Position numbers and translations under genes: made by a program. This document shows positions 18,161 through 26,085 of a stretch of 64,000 bases of DNA, in pieces (the first letter of the stretch is position 1; each line of letters begins with the position of its first letter). Source of the DNA: Pseudonocardia autotrophica (GTDB taxonomy: Bacteria; Actinomycetota; Actinomycetes; Mycobacteriales; Pseudonocardiaceae); the NCBI RefSeq assembly GCF_000717175.1, contig NZ_JNYD01000016.1, positions 95,776 through 159,775 on the forward strand, in the 5' to 3' direction. The notes below the pieces were generated by a model that was not told where the DNA came from, made no database searches, and saw only the letters and a program-made list of their open reading frames with translations.

Positions 18161-18559
18161 GTGGTGGTCGGCATCGGGGCCCGGCGCGGGGTGTCGGGGG
18201 CGGCGGTGCGGGCCGCGTTGGAGGTCGTGCGGGACGTCGTCGGTGCGGAGGCCGACGTCGTCTACGCGTCGGTCGAGGCAAAGGCGGGGGAGCGGGGCAT
18301 CCTCGACGCGATCGCGCCCGCGGGGCTCGAGGTGCGGCCCGCCGACGCGCTGGCGGGAGTCGCCGTGCCGGGCAGCGTGCGGGTCGGCGAAGCGGTCGGC
18401 ACGCCGTCCGTCGCCGAGGCCGCGGCCCTCCTGGTGGCCTCCGAGCTCGGTGCGCAGCCGCAGCTCGTCGTGCCCAAGACGATCGTGGGGGATGTGACGG
18501 TCGCCGCCGCGCGCGTCGAGCACATGTCCCTGACCAGCGGGAACTCTCCATCGGGTTAG
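18161..18559 (+). CDS. CbiG C-terminal/CobE-like cobalamin biosynthesis protein
   Basis: Protein of 132 residues matching the CbiG C-terminal (CobE) domain: VVVGIGARRGVSG at the start, EAKAGERGILDAI, GEAVGTPSVAEAAALLVAS and VPKTIVGDVTVAAARV. CbiG acts at ring contraction/deacetylation in the anaerobic route; CobE is a small accessory protein of the aerobic route. GTG 18161 gives the family-typical N-terminus; GTG 18119, overlapping the cobB stop, would add 14 residues encoded by the palindrome. No strong ribosome site favours either, so translational coupling is likely. Confidence 0.8.
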   Translation: MVVGIGARRGVSGAAVRAALEVVRDVVGAEADVVYASVEAKAGERGILDAIAPAGLEVRPADALAGVAVPGSVRVGEAVGTPSVAEAAALLVASELGAQPQLVVPKTIVGDVTVAAARVEHMSLTSGNSPSG

Positions 18560-18606
18560 GCGACCCCCGTCCGGGACCGTTCAGCTCCGATCGTCGGCTC
18601 GTTATG

Positions 18607-18716
18607 CTTCCGCGGTCGGCGACAGGGAACCCGGGGCGACACCGGGTGCGTCCCGCGACCTTCTCTCCGGGGCGCGCGCCGGCCCACGACCAGCCCGCCG
18701 GGGCGATCCGCGGAAG
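18607..18716 (+). promoter_or_regulatory. Probable cobalamin riboswitch, atypical, before cysG/cobA
   Basis: The leader contains the B12-box-like series agggaacccgg, gacaccggg, tgcgtcccgcgacc (18624-18660), matching the cobalamin aptamer core pattern GGGAA - hairpin - CCCGC. A 9-bp outer helix can form between cttccgcgg (18607-18615) and ccgcggaag (18708-18716). The right strand covers the gene's ribosome site (ggaagga before GTG 18726). This suggests ligand-stabilised closure would block translation. A covariance-model search is needed for certainty. Confidence 0.55.
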
Positions 18717-18725
18717 GACCTGCAC

Positions 18726-19937
18726 GTGACCCAGCACGACCAGTACCTCGTCGGCCTCGAGCTCGCCGGGCGCAAGGTGGTCGTCGTCGGGGGAGGCCAG
18801 GTCGCGCAGCGCCGGGTCTCCCGGCTGATCGCGTCGGGGGCGCTCGTCGAGGTCGTCTCGCCCGCGGTGACCCCGGCCGTCGAGGGCATGGCCTCGGCCC
18901 GCGAGATCACCTGGACCGCGCGCCGCTACTCCGAGGGCGACCTGGACGGCGCCTGGTACGCCATCGCCTGCACGGACGACCACGAGGTCAACGCCGCGGT
19001 CGGCGCCGAGGCCGAGCGCCGCCGGGTCTTCTGCGTGCGCGCCGACGACGGTCGCCTCGGCACCGCCGTCACCCCCGCGACCGGGGAGTACGACGGCCTG
19101 ACCGTCGGTGTCCTCGCCAAGGGTGCGCACCGTCGTTCGGCCGCGGTCCGGACCGCGCTGGTCGAGGCCCTGCAGGCGGGCGTGGTGTCCGACTCGGCCG
19201 ACCCGGTGCTGCCGGGCGTCGCGCTGGTCGGCGGCGGTCCTGGCGACCCCGAGCTGATCACCGTCCGCGGGCGGCGGCTGCTCTCCCGGGCGGACGTCGT
19301 GGTGGCCGACCGGCTCGGCCCGCGGGACCTGATCGAGGAGCTGGGCCCGGACGTCGAGGTCATCGACGCGTCCAAGATCCCGTACGGCCGCGCGATGGCG
19401 CAGCAGCGGATCAACGAGCTGCTGATCGAACACGCGAGGGCCGGCAAGTTCGTGGTGCGGCTCAAGGGCGGCGACCCGTTCGTCTACGGGCGCGGGTTCG
19501 AGGAGGTCCAGGCCTGCGCCGAGGCCGGCGTGCCCGTCACGGTCGTCCCCGGCATCACCAGCGCCTTCGCCGCGCCGGCCGTCGCGGGGATCCCGGTCAG
19601 CCACCGCGGGGTCGCGCACGAGATCGTCGTGGTGTCCGGGCACGTCGCGCCGGACGACCCGCGCAGCCTCGTCGACTGGCAGGCGCTCGGCCGGATGCGC
19701 GGCACGGTCGTGCTGATGATGGCCGTGGAGCGGATCGCGCAGTTCGCCGCCGCGCTGATCGAGTACGGCCGGCCCGCGGACACCCCGGTCGGCGTGATCC
19801 AGGACGGCACCACCCGCATCCAGCGCACGCTGCGCGCCACCCTCGGCACGGTCGCGGTGCAGGTCAAGGAGCAGGAGATCAGCCCGCCGGCGATCGTCGT
19901 GATCGGGCCGGTCGCGGGGCTCGCGGCCCAGCGGTGA
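18726..19937 (+). CDS. cobA: Uroporphyrinogen-III C-methyltransferase with N-terminal precorrin-2 dehydrogenase domain
   Basis: Protein of 403 residues with the CysG plan but without a long middle domain. The N-terminal Rossmann domain (VVVVGGGQVAQRRVSRLIASG, core GGGQVAQRR near 20) resembles the NAD-dependent precorrin-2 dehydrogenase/ferrochelatase. The C-terminal SUMT domain has GGGPGDPELITVRG (from 169), VRLKGGDPFVYGRG (244-257) and VVPGITSAFAAPAVAGIPV. It makes precorrin-2, the branch-point for sirohaem and cobalamin. GTG 18726 follows ggaagga, which may be hidden by the upstream riboswitch helix. CysG is an alternative name. Confidence 0.93.
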   Translation: MTQHDQYLVGLELAGRKVVVVGGGQVAQRRVSRLIASGALVEVVSPAVTPAVEGMASAREITWTARRYSEGDLDGAWYAIACTDDHEVNAAVGAEAERRRVFCVRADDGRLGTAVTPATGEYDGLTVGVLAKGAHRRSAAVRTALVEALQAGVVSDSADPVLPGVALVGGGPGDPELITVRGRRLLSRADVVVADRLGPRDLIEELGPDVEVIDASKIPYGRAMAQQRINELLIEHARAGKFVVRLKGGDPFVYGRGFEEVQACAEAGVPVTVVPGITSAFAAPAVAGIPVSHRGVAHEIVVVSGHVAPDDPRSLVDWQALGRMRGTVVLMMAVERIAQFAAALIEYGRPADTPVGVIQDGTTRIQRTLRATLGTVAVQVKEQEISPPAIVVIGPVAGLAAQR

Positions 19938-20518
19938 GCACCCCGCCGGTGCTGCACCTGGTCCGGCACGGCGAGAGCACGTGGAACGCCGCGGGGCTGC
20001 TGCAGGGCCGCACCGCGCACGTCGGGCTGACGGCGCGGGGCCGGGCGCAGGCGCGCGCCGCGGCGGAGGCGCTGCAGGTCGGCACCGGCGCGCTGGTCCT
20101 CACGAGCCCGCAGCGCCGGGCGGCCGAGACGGCGGCAGTGGTCGGCCGGGTCCTCGGCCTGCCGGTGCGCGCGTGCCCAGGCCTGCGCGAACAGTCGCAC
20201 GGCGACTGGGAGGGCCGCCCGGCCGCCGAGTGCGCCGGGGTGCTGGCCGGTGCGGAGCCGGACTGGGCCCCGCCCGGCGGCGAGACGGGCCGGGAGCTGC
20301 ACGCGCGGGCCGGTCGGGTCCTGCGCGCCCTACCTGCGGCGCGATCGGTCGTGCTGGTCACCCACGGCGAGACCCTGCGGGCCCTCGTCGCCGCCGCCTG
20401 CGGGCTGGGGGTCGACGAGGCGCCCCGGGAGGTCCCGGCCAACGGCACGGTCGTCGAGCTGCGGCCGGTCGGACGCGGGAGGTGGGCGCGGGCGGAGGAC
20501 CTGGCTCCGCACCGCTAG
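19934..20518 (+). CDS. Histidine phosphatase family protein (possible alpha-ribazole phosphatase)
   Basis: Branch-1 histidine phosphatase of 194 residues. The phosphoacceptor motif LVRHGEST puts His at 12; TSPQRRAAETA and LREQSHGDWEG follow, with the second His in VTHGETLRALVAAACG. Length and position, overlapping the cobA stop by 4 bases in a cobalamin operon, suit CobC, which removes phosphate from alpha-ribazole-5'-phosphate or adenosylcobalamin-5'-phosphate. A phosphoglycerate-mutase-like role cannot be excluded. Confidence 0.85.
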   Translation: MSTPPVLHLVRHGESTWNAAGLLQGRTAHVGLTARGRAQARAAAEALQVGTGALVLTSPQRRAAETAAVVGRVLGLPVRACPGLREQSHGDWEGRPAAECAGVLAGAEPDWAPPGGETGRELHARAGRVLRALPAARSVVLVTHGETLRALVAAACGLGVDEAPREVPANGTVVELRPVGRGRWARAEDLAPHR

Positions 20519-20528
20519 GAGGTCGTGG

Positions 20529-20601
20529 AGCGGACGACGGGACTCGAACCCGCGACCCTCACCTTGGCAAGGTGATGCGCTACCAACTGCGCTACGTCCG
20601 C
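20529..20601 (-). tRNA. tRNA-Gly (anticodon GCC)
   Basis: The complement folds as a complete 73-base tRNA: acceptor gcggacg/cgtccgc, D arm gcgcagttggtagcgc, anticodon stem caccttgccaaggtg with anticodon GCC (20566-20568 on the plus strand) and T arm with ggttcgagtcc. CCA is not encoded. It stands alone between the phosphatase gene and the second cobalamin riboswitch, on the opposite strand. No integrase or attachment-site duplication is seen beside it. Confidence 0.97.
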
Positions 20602-20793
20602 ATCTGCACCCGGTCTCCCGGGACCGCCGGGCTGTTCGCTCCGACGCCGACCACAGTACCGCACTTCGGAAGGCCCCCCGACCAGGGGGTGATCACGCAG
20701 CGCGACGGGCCGGTGCGGTATGGGGCCTCACCGGTCGACCGGGTGTGACGCCCGGCCGCTTGCTTCTCCGCCCGCGGCATGGTGTCGTCGTGG

Positions 20794-20944
20794 GCGACGG
20801 CAGTGGAGGAAGCCGGTGTGAATCCGGTGCGGTCCCGCCACTGTGACCGGGGAGCGCGTCCCCGCCCGATGGCCACTGCCCCGCGGGGGTGGGAAGGCCG
20901 GGGACGCGCGTCGATCCGGGAGCCAGGACACTCGCCGCCGTCGC
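20794..20944 (+). promoter_or_regulatory. Cobalamin (adenosylcobalamin) riboswitch
   Basis: Canonical aptamer: gaggaagccggtgtgaatcc then ggtgcggtcccgccactgtg (20806-20845), followed by a peripheral region with gccactgcc, gggaaggccgggg and the 3' conserved gggagccaggacac. The outer helix P1 pairs gcgacggc (20794-20801) with gccgtcgc (20937-20944). It lies 41 bases ahead of the downstream start with ribosome site gaggagg at 20974-20980. It should repress the one-domain methylase-like gene and bluB-cobT when cobalamin is plentiful. Confidence 0.93.
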
Positions 20945-20985
20945 AGGTTTCGACGATGAGGGCGCGGACCCTCGAGGAGGCCAGG

Positions 20986-21375
20986 ATGACCGGCGACGGT
21001 CGCGACACCGCTGCGCGCACCCCCACCGTGACGGTCCTCGGTGCCGGCGGGGGTGACCCGGACGCGGCCGAGGGCGCCGACCTGCTCGCCGCCGCCGATG
21101 CCGTGCTCACCACCCCGGACGTCGAGTCGACGGTCCTGTTCTACGCCGAGGCCTGGCGCGTCGAACGCCTGCCGGACCTGGCCGGGGCGGCCGCCGCCGT
21201 CGCCGACGTGATCGGTCTGGGAGCGACGCGCGTGGTGCTCGCCGTGCCCGGTGACCCCGCCTCGAACCCGGGCTGCCGGGCGCTGCTCGACGGCCTGCGC
21301 GTCGCCGGGATCGAGGCGGTCGCGCGGCCCGGCGTCTCGCTCGTCCCGCCGCGGCTGAGCCCGATGCCCTGGTGA
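20986..21375 (+). CDS. One-domain tetrapyrrole-methylase-like protein
   Basis: Protein of 129 residues with motifs of the N-terminal half of corrin/porphyrin methyltransferases: VTVLGAGGGDPDAAEGADLL (10-29) resembles the GxGPGDPxxLTLRGxxLL entry motif, and VVLAVPGDPASNPG with GIEAVARPGVS resembles the VxLxxGDPxxYG and VVPGVSS motifs. It then stops after about 129 residues, whereas family enzymes have 230-280. The Tyr-Gly of the second motif is replaced. A methyl-transfer activity is therefore doubtful. ATG 20986 follows gaggagg; it is the first gene behind the riboswitch and overlaps bluB-cobT by 4 bases. Confidence 0.75.
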   Translation: MTGDGRDTAARTPTVTVLGAGGGDPDAAEGADLLAAADAVLTTPDVESTVLFYAEAWRVERLPDLAGAAAAVADVIGLGATRVVLAVPGDPASNPGCRALLDGLRVAGIEAVARPGVSLVPPRLSPMPW

Positions 21376-23102
21376 GCGGGGTGACGGGGGACTTCTACGA
21401 GGTCGTCCACGGTCGTCGGGACATCCGGACGGGATTCCTGCCGGACGAGCCGGTCTCGGATGCGGCGCTCCGCCGCGTGCTCGAGGCCGCGCACGCCGCG
21501 CCGAGCGTGGGGTTCTCGCAGCCCTGGGACTTCGTCGTGGTGCGGGACCGGGCGACCCGCGAGCGCGTGGCCGAGCTGGTCGCGGCGCAGCGGGCCGCGT
21601 TCGCCGCCTCCCTGCCGCGCGCCCGGGCGGCGGCCTTCGGCGCGCTCAAGGTGGAGGCGGTGCTCGACACCCCGGTCAACGTCGTCGTCACCTCGGATCC
21701 CACGCGCGGCGGCCGGCACGTCCTCGGCCGGTACGGGCGGCCCGAGATGGCCGCGCACTCCACGGCCTCGGCGGTGCAGAACCTGTGGCTGGCCGCGCGG
21801 GCCGAGGGCCTCGGCGTCGGCTGGGTCAGCTTCTTCGACGACGCCGGCCTGCGCGCCCTCGCCGACCTGCTCGGACTGCCCGCGCACGTCGAGGTGGTGG
21901 CGTACCTGTGCGTCGGGCACGTGCGGGAGTTCGCGCCGGAGCCGGAACTGGCGAGCGCGGGCTGGGCCCGCCGCCGCCCGCTGCGGTGGGCGGTGCACCA
22001 GGAGCGGTACGGAGACCGGGCGCTGCCCGGGGAGGTGGCGATGACCCTGCTCGACGAGACCGGGGCCGCGATCCGGCCCGCCGACGCCGCCGCCGAGGCG
22101 GAGGCGCGGGACCGGCTCGACCGGATGACCAAGCCGCGCGGCTCGCTCGGCCGGGTCGAGGACCTCGCGGTGCGGCTGGCCGGGATCGCGGGGCAGTGCC
22201 CGCCGGCGGTGCCCGAGCCCGCGGCCGTCGCCGTCTTCGCCGGGGACCACGGCGTCCACGCGCAGGGCGTGACCCCGTGGCCTCAGGAGGTCACGGCACA
22301 GATGGTCGGGAACTTCCTGGCCGGCGGGGCCGTGGTCAACGCGTTCGCCCGCCAGCTCGGCGCCGAGGTCCAGGTGGTCGACGTCGGCGTCGCGGCGCCC
22401 CTCGACCCCGTGCCCGGCCTGCTCCCGCGCCGGGTCGCCGCGGGCACCGCGGACATGACGGCCGGTCCGGCGCTGACCCGTGACCAGGCCCGTCGGGCGG
22501 TCGAGGCCGGCATCGAGGTGGCGCGGGACCTGGTCGCCGCCGGCAACCGGTGCCTGATCACCGGCGACATGGGCATCGCCAACACCACCGCCGCGGCCGC
22601 GCTGATCTGCGCCGTCACCGGGGCGGACCCGGCCGGGGCGACCGGGCGAGGGACCGGGATCGACGACGAGACGCTCGTCCGGAAGACCGAGGTCGTCCGG
22701 CAGGCGCTGGCTCTGCACTCGCCGGACCCGGCTGACGGGCTCGGGCTGCTCGCCGCGTTCGGGGGGCTCGAGCACGCCGGCATCGCCGGGTTCGTCCTCG
22801 GCGCCGCCGCGCTGCGCGTCCCGGTGCTGCTGGACGGCGTCAACGCGGGGGCGGCCGCGCTCGTGGCCTCGGTCCTGGCTCCCGACGCCGTGGCGGCCTG
22901 CGTCGCCGGGCACCGCTCCGCCGAGCCGGGGCACCGGATCGCGATGGCGCACCTCGGCCTCGACCCGCTGCTCGACCTCGGGATGCGGCTGGGGGAGGGC
23001 ACGGGCGCGCTGCTCGCCCTGCCGGTGGTGCAGGGGGCGGCGCGGGCGCTCGCCGACGTGGCCACCTTCGACGCCGCGGGGGTGGCGGACAAGGACGCGT
23101 GA
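21372..23102 (+). CDS. cobT: BluB-CobT fusion: DMB synthase and DMB phosphoribosyltransferase
   Basis: Protein of 576 residues with two enzymes. Residues 1-215 are BluB (FYEVVHGRRDIRTGFLPDEP, APSVGFSQPWDFV, LGRYGRPEM, VSFFDD), which cuts FMNH2 with oxygen to 5,6-dimethylbenzimidazole. After a short linker, 230-575 are CobT (RLDRMTKPRGSLGRVEDLA, FAGDHGVHAQGVTPWPQEVT, GDMGIANTTAAAAL) with the catalytic Glu542 in MRLGEGTGALLAL. CobT joins DMB to nicotinate mononucleotide to form alpha-ribazole phosphate. GTG 21372 overlaps the upstream gene. Fusion would channel DMB directly; the pairing is known in actinobacteria. Confidence 0.95.
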   Translation: MSGVTGDFYEVVHGRRDIRTGFLPDEPVSDAALRRVLEAAHAAPSVGFSQPWDFVVVRDRATRERVAELVAAQRAAFAASLPRARAAAFGALKVEAVLDTPVNVVVTSDPTRGGRHVLGRYGRPEMAAHSTASAVQNLWLAARAEGLGVGWVSFFDDAGLRALADLLGLPAHVEVVAYLCVGHVREFAPEPELASAGWARRRPLRWAVHQERYGDRALPGEVAMTLLDETGAAIRPADAAAEAEARDRLDRMTKPRGSLGRVEDLAVRLAGIAGQCPPAVPEPAAVAVFAGDHGVHAQGVTPWPQEVTAQMVGNFLAGGAVVNAFARQLGAEVQVVDVGVAAPLDPVPGLLPRRVAAGTADMTAGPALTRDQARRAVEAGIEVARDLVAAGNRCLITGDMGIANTTAAAALICAVTGADPAGATGRGTGIDDETLVRKTEVVRQALALHSPDPADGLGLLAAFGGLEHAGIAGFVLGAAALRVPVLLDGVNAGAAALVASVLAPDAVAACVAGHRSAEPGHRIAMAHLGLDPLLDLGMRLGEGTGALLALPVVQGAARALADVATFDAAGVADKDA

Positions 23103-23278
23103 GGAGCCGACGAGCCGGCGCGCCGACCGGCGCGGGCGGTCACCTCGGGTCACGGCGTCCGGGAACAGCGGTTGGTCGTGCACGGCGTCGTGCCCATGGA
23201 TCCGCCGCACCGCGGGGCCCGCTGCGCAGCGCGCCGGAGCTGTCGCGGACTTCGGGACCGCGACCTGGAAGCCCTGCG

Positions 23279-23779
23279 TCACACGATGGACGCCGGAGAC
23301 GCCCGCCGATGCGTGCGCTCGCCGCTCCGGCCGGTGTACATGTCGAGGCGGAGCAGCATGACCGGCAGCATGAGCACACACGCCGGGCCGCAGAATCCCA
23401 GCGCCCATCGGTGCAGATCCTCCGAGGACAGGACGCCGAGGGCCGCCAGGACGATGAGCACGACGGCAAGGGCGACGGTGGCGCCGGACATCTCCAGGAG
23501 CGGTCGCCAGGCCATCCCGCGGAACCGCATCCACGCCGCCATCGGCAGGGTGTACAGGCAGGCGATGACGAGCAGCGCCAGCATCGGCGCCGTCGTACGC
23601 AGATCCGGGTAGCCGAGCTGTGCCGGGCCGACGACGAAGACCAGGATGTTCAGTGCGCCGCCGCCAACGCACATGGCGATGCACATCTCCAGGAAGTGCC
23701 GGGTGAAGTTCCACACCTGCCTGGGGGTGCTCGGAGTCCGTCGGCCCGTGTCCGGGTTCGGGATCGTCTTCTCGGCCAT
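23279..23779 (-). CDS. Hypothetical four-helix membrane protein
   Basis: Protein of 166 residues with four hydrophobic segments: CIAMCVGGGALNILVFVVG, TTAPMLALLVIACLYTLPMA, SGATVALAVVLIVLAALGVL and LGFCGPACVLMLPVMLL. ATG 23779 is chosen because gaggaggagcgac lies just upstream and the family-like start MAEKTIPNPDTGRRTPSTP follows. An Arg in the third-segment flank and MRFRGMAWRP loop suggest cytoplasmic positive loops. No family recognised; it resembles small uncharacterised actinobacterial membrane proteins. Confidence 0.75.
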   Translation of the reverse strand: MAEKTIPNPDTGRRTPSTPRQVWNFTRHFLEMCIAMCVGGGALNILVFVVGPAQLGYPDLRTTAPMLALLVIACLYTLPMAAWMRFRGMAWRPLLEMSGATVALAVVLIVLAALGVLSSEDLHRWALGFCGPACVLMLPVMLLRLDMYTGRSGERTHRRASPASIV

Positions 23780-24107
23780 GTCGCTCCTCCTCGCGGAGCA
23801 TCGACGCCGTGGCTCGGGACGAGGCGGTCGTCGTCGCCGTACTGCACACCTCGGCACCGTGGGTCGTTAGGGCCGGAGAGACCGACGGGCAGGGCCGCTC
23901 GGCGCCGTGCCTCGGCACAGGGCGCGGAGGGTGACCAGCACCGCGGCCACCACAAGCGCCAGGCGGCAGCCCGCCACGACGTGACGATCGACGGCTGGAG
24001 TACTTCGTGCGGCACCTCCGCCGGCGGTGGTCGTCGCGCACGGCCTGTTCGCCGTCGCCTTCCCGGTCATCGTGCTGCTCGTCACGCTCCGGCATGCCCC
24101 TCCTGGC
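23780..24107. other. Intergenic region, no supported gene
   Basis: A 328-base gap between two minus-strand genes. Short open frames exist on both strands, two with a hydrophobic patch (LALVVAAVLVTL on the minus strand near 23940; FAVAFPVIVLLVTL on the plus strand near 24060), but neither has a ribosome site or good third-position GC, and they overlap as antisense copies of the same bases. Possibly a decayed small membrane protein. Confidence 0.35.
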
Positions 24108-24695
24108 TCATCGGTCAGTCGGCGCACCGGTCCGTGTCGGGCTCCCGACAATGGTCACCGCCTGCCGGACCAGACCGGCGGCCCAGGCGCGTGCGCGGTC
24201 GGTCTCCCCTTCCTTGAGTGGGCCCTCGCCGTTGTCCTGCACGTAGAAGGGCTCGGGGTCGGCGATGACCTCGTATCCGTGGTGTCGGAGCCGTCGGGCG
24301 ATACCCGGGGCGGCACCGCCGGCCATGCGAGCGCCGATGCGCGTGTCGAAGGCGGCGGCAGGTCGATGGTCACCGGCCTCCGGCAGCTCGTGGAACCAGT
24401 CCCGGACGCCCGGGCCTTCGGCGCCGGGCTCGAGGTCGTGGCGTTCCTCGGGGTCCTTCTTCTGCTCCGCCGACACGCCCATCTTCCGGCTCAGCCCGGT
24501 GGTCATGCCGCGCATGTGCGTGGGCCCGCCGACGATCAGCAGGTCCGCGGCCGCTGCCCGTTGCGGGTTGGCGTCGCCGACCCGGAGCAGCTCGACCTGG
24601 GCGTCGGGCCGGGCGTCAGCGACGCCTGCAGCGACCGCCTCGGCGACCTCATGGGTGTTGCCGTACAGGCTTTCGAACACCACTGCGACTCGCAT
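24108..24695 (-). CDS. Flavodoxin-like domain protein
   Basis: Protein of 195 residues with a flavodoxin fold: the FMN phosphate-binding loop in VVFESLYGNTHEVAEAVAAG (core SLYGNT near 9-14) and the ligand loop LLIVGGPTHMRGMT. The C-terminal part (DTRIGARMAGGAAPGIARRL, VIADPEPFYV) is typical of flavodoxin-like proteins related to menaquinone-dependent protoporphyrinogen oxidase or WrbA-type sets. ATG 24695 with ggagac upstream. It overlaps the 3' end of the acyltransferase relic by 47 bases. Electron partner unknown. Confidence 0.88.
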   Translation of the reverse strand: MRVAVVFESLYGNTHEVAEAVAAGVADARPDAQVELLRVGDANPQRAAAADLLIVGGPTHMRGMTTGLSRKMGVSAEQKKDPEERHDLEPGAEGPGVRDWFHELPEAGDHRPAAAFDTRIGARMAGGAAPGIARRLRHHGYEVIADPEPFYVQDNGEGPLKEGETDRARAWAAGLVRQAVTIVGSPTRTGAPTDR

Positions 24696-25197
24696 GGTCG
24701 TCTCCTGTCTCCCGGTCGTCCAGCTGGGCCCTGACGGCGTCGAGGTTGCGGGTCCATGTCCGTTGCAGGTGGTGCCGCAACAGGGGAGCCAGGGGGCGTA
24801 GGGGCTCCTCACCGAGCCCGTCGACCACCTCGGCGCGCCAGAGGGCACCGCACACGCCCAGATGGCGCACGATCTGCCGCGCGGACCAGGAGAGGAACTC
24901 CTCGCCCGGCGGCAGCGACACCACCCCGATCTGCCTCTCGGGTTTTCGGATCGGCGTCGTCGATCCAGAACGGCCTCCCCGTCCCCGGCCCGGCACGACG
25001 ACCCGTCTCCGCAGCGCCGGGACCTGTTGAGCCCGACGGGCCGGTTCCGCGCGCACCCGCTCGGTGTCGACCGTCCCGTCCGTCCGCCGGAGGGGACCGG
25101 CATCGAACACGCCCGCCAGAGCGATCTGGAACGGCGCCGACGGCTCGTCGGCCCAGACGGTGGCCGGCTCGCCCAGGCTCAACCGCGGCACACCCAT
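24649..25197 (-). pseudogene. Relic of a WS/DGAT-type acyltransferase
   Basis: Reading from ATG 25197, MGVPRLSLGEPATVWADEPS and a continuing stretch match the N-terminus of wax ester synthase/diacylglycerol acyltransferases. The expected PFWIDDADPKTRE segment is present only in another frame (around 24950-24990), after which RQIGVVSLPPGEEFLSWSAR and ALWRAEVVDGL return in the first frame. This implies two compensating frameshifts. The catalytic HHxxxDG motif that should follow is absent and the reading jumps to PLAPLLRHHLQRTW and ends after 182 residues instead of about 450. Most likely a shortened, inactive remnant. Confidence 0.6.
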
Positions 25198-25550
25198 CCC
25201 GCACCTCCGCCGTTGCGTCCACCCGTGTCGGCACGGCCACCGCGGGCGCGCACCGGACGCGGCCGTCGACGGGCGGCTCGCGAACAACGGAGCGTGTCCG
25301 GGCGGGTGCACGCGGCACGCGACGCTAAGGCCTCGGCAGCGCGGACGGCCATAGCCGAACGCCCCCGCCCGCCACGGACCGACGGTCCCGTTCCGCCGCT
25401 GCCGCGCCGCTGCCGCGCCGATGTCCGGCGGTGCCGAACGGCGTCGCTCTCCGGGCCACCGGCCCCTCCCCGCCTGGCCGTGGTGAGCGCACGGTGGGCA
25501 CGGCGATGACTCGCCCGAAAGCAGGACGGCGATCTGGAGGTCGGCTCACC
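25198..25550. other. Intergenic region, no supported gene
   Basis: A 353-base gap between the divergent acyltransferase relic and the small membrane protein gene. It contains the direct repeat cgctgccgcgc near 25397-25420 and no convincing gene. An in-frame ATG at 25431 lies upstream of the next gene but gives a low-quality, Arg/Gly-rich extension. Promoters for both flanking genes are presumably here; none stands out. Confidence 0.4.
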
Positions 25551-25946
25551 ATGATCACGATCCGCAACGCCGGAGGAGTCGCACTGTTCCTGTTGGGCAC
25601 CACCTTCCTCTGGCTCACCCCCGCCTTCGCGACCGCGGGCCTGGACACCACCGGCTTCTGGTGGAGCCTGGCCCAGGTCCTCGCGCTCCTGACGCTCGCG
25701 GGATTCACCGTCGCCACCTGGGGGTTGTTCCGGCGCAGCACCTGGTGGCGGACCACCGCCCTCACCGCATCCGGGCTGGGCGTGCTGACCCTGATCCCCT
25801 ACCTGATCGCGGCGCGGGCCGCCGGTGAGACCACGCCATGGTTCACCGCCCTGATCCTCGCGGTCGGCTGCGCGGCCGTGTTCCTTCTCCTCCTGGCCGC
25901 GAAGCCGAGGACCTGGATCGACCGCCCCGTCATGGCCGGGCGATGA
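25551..25946 (+). CDS. Hypothetical four-helix membrane protein
   Basis: Protein of 131 residues with four membrane segments: GGVALFLLGTTFLWLTPAFA, WWSLAQVLALLTLAGFTVA, ALTASGLGVLTLIPYLIAA and ALILAVGCAAVFLLLLAA. ATG 25551 is preceded by ctggagg 10 bases upstream; the longer version from 25431 adds a basic stretch without family character. No catalytic or binding motif is visible. Family not recognised. It stands alone, convergent with dinB. Confidence 0.75.
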   Translation: MITIRNAGGVALFLLGTTFLWLTPAFATAGLDTTGFWWSLAQVLALLTLAGFTVATWGLFRRSTWWRTTALTASGLGVLTLIPYLIAARAAGETTPWFTALILAVGCAAVFLLLLAAKPRTWIDRPVMAGR

Positions 25947-26085
25947 CCTCGGCGACGGCTCCACGGATCTCCGTCCGACTGCAATTCGTCACCCGGCCGC
26001 CCCTGGGCGCGACCAGGGCACGGTCCGGTCCGCCGGGCTGATCGGGCTCCACTCGTGATCGCCGTCGACCATCGTCCTGCGCTCG

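Noticed and set aside
20529..20601. tRNA-Gly as an integration site for a mobile element
   Set aside because: No integrase, no repeated tRNA 3' end and no foreign-looking segment was found on either side.
23103..23278. Possible small gene after bluB-cobT
   Set aside because: Only short Arg-rich frames without ribosome sites; treated as intergenic.
24027..24734. Plus-strand frame with a hydrophobic start (FAVAFPVIVLLVTL)
   Set aside because: Most of it is antisense to flavodoxin; lacks a ribosome site and third-position bias.
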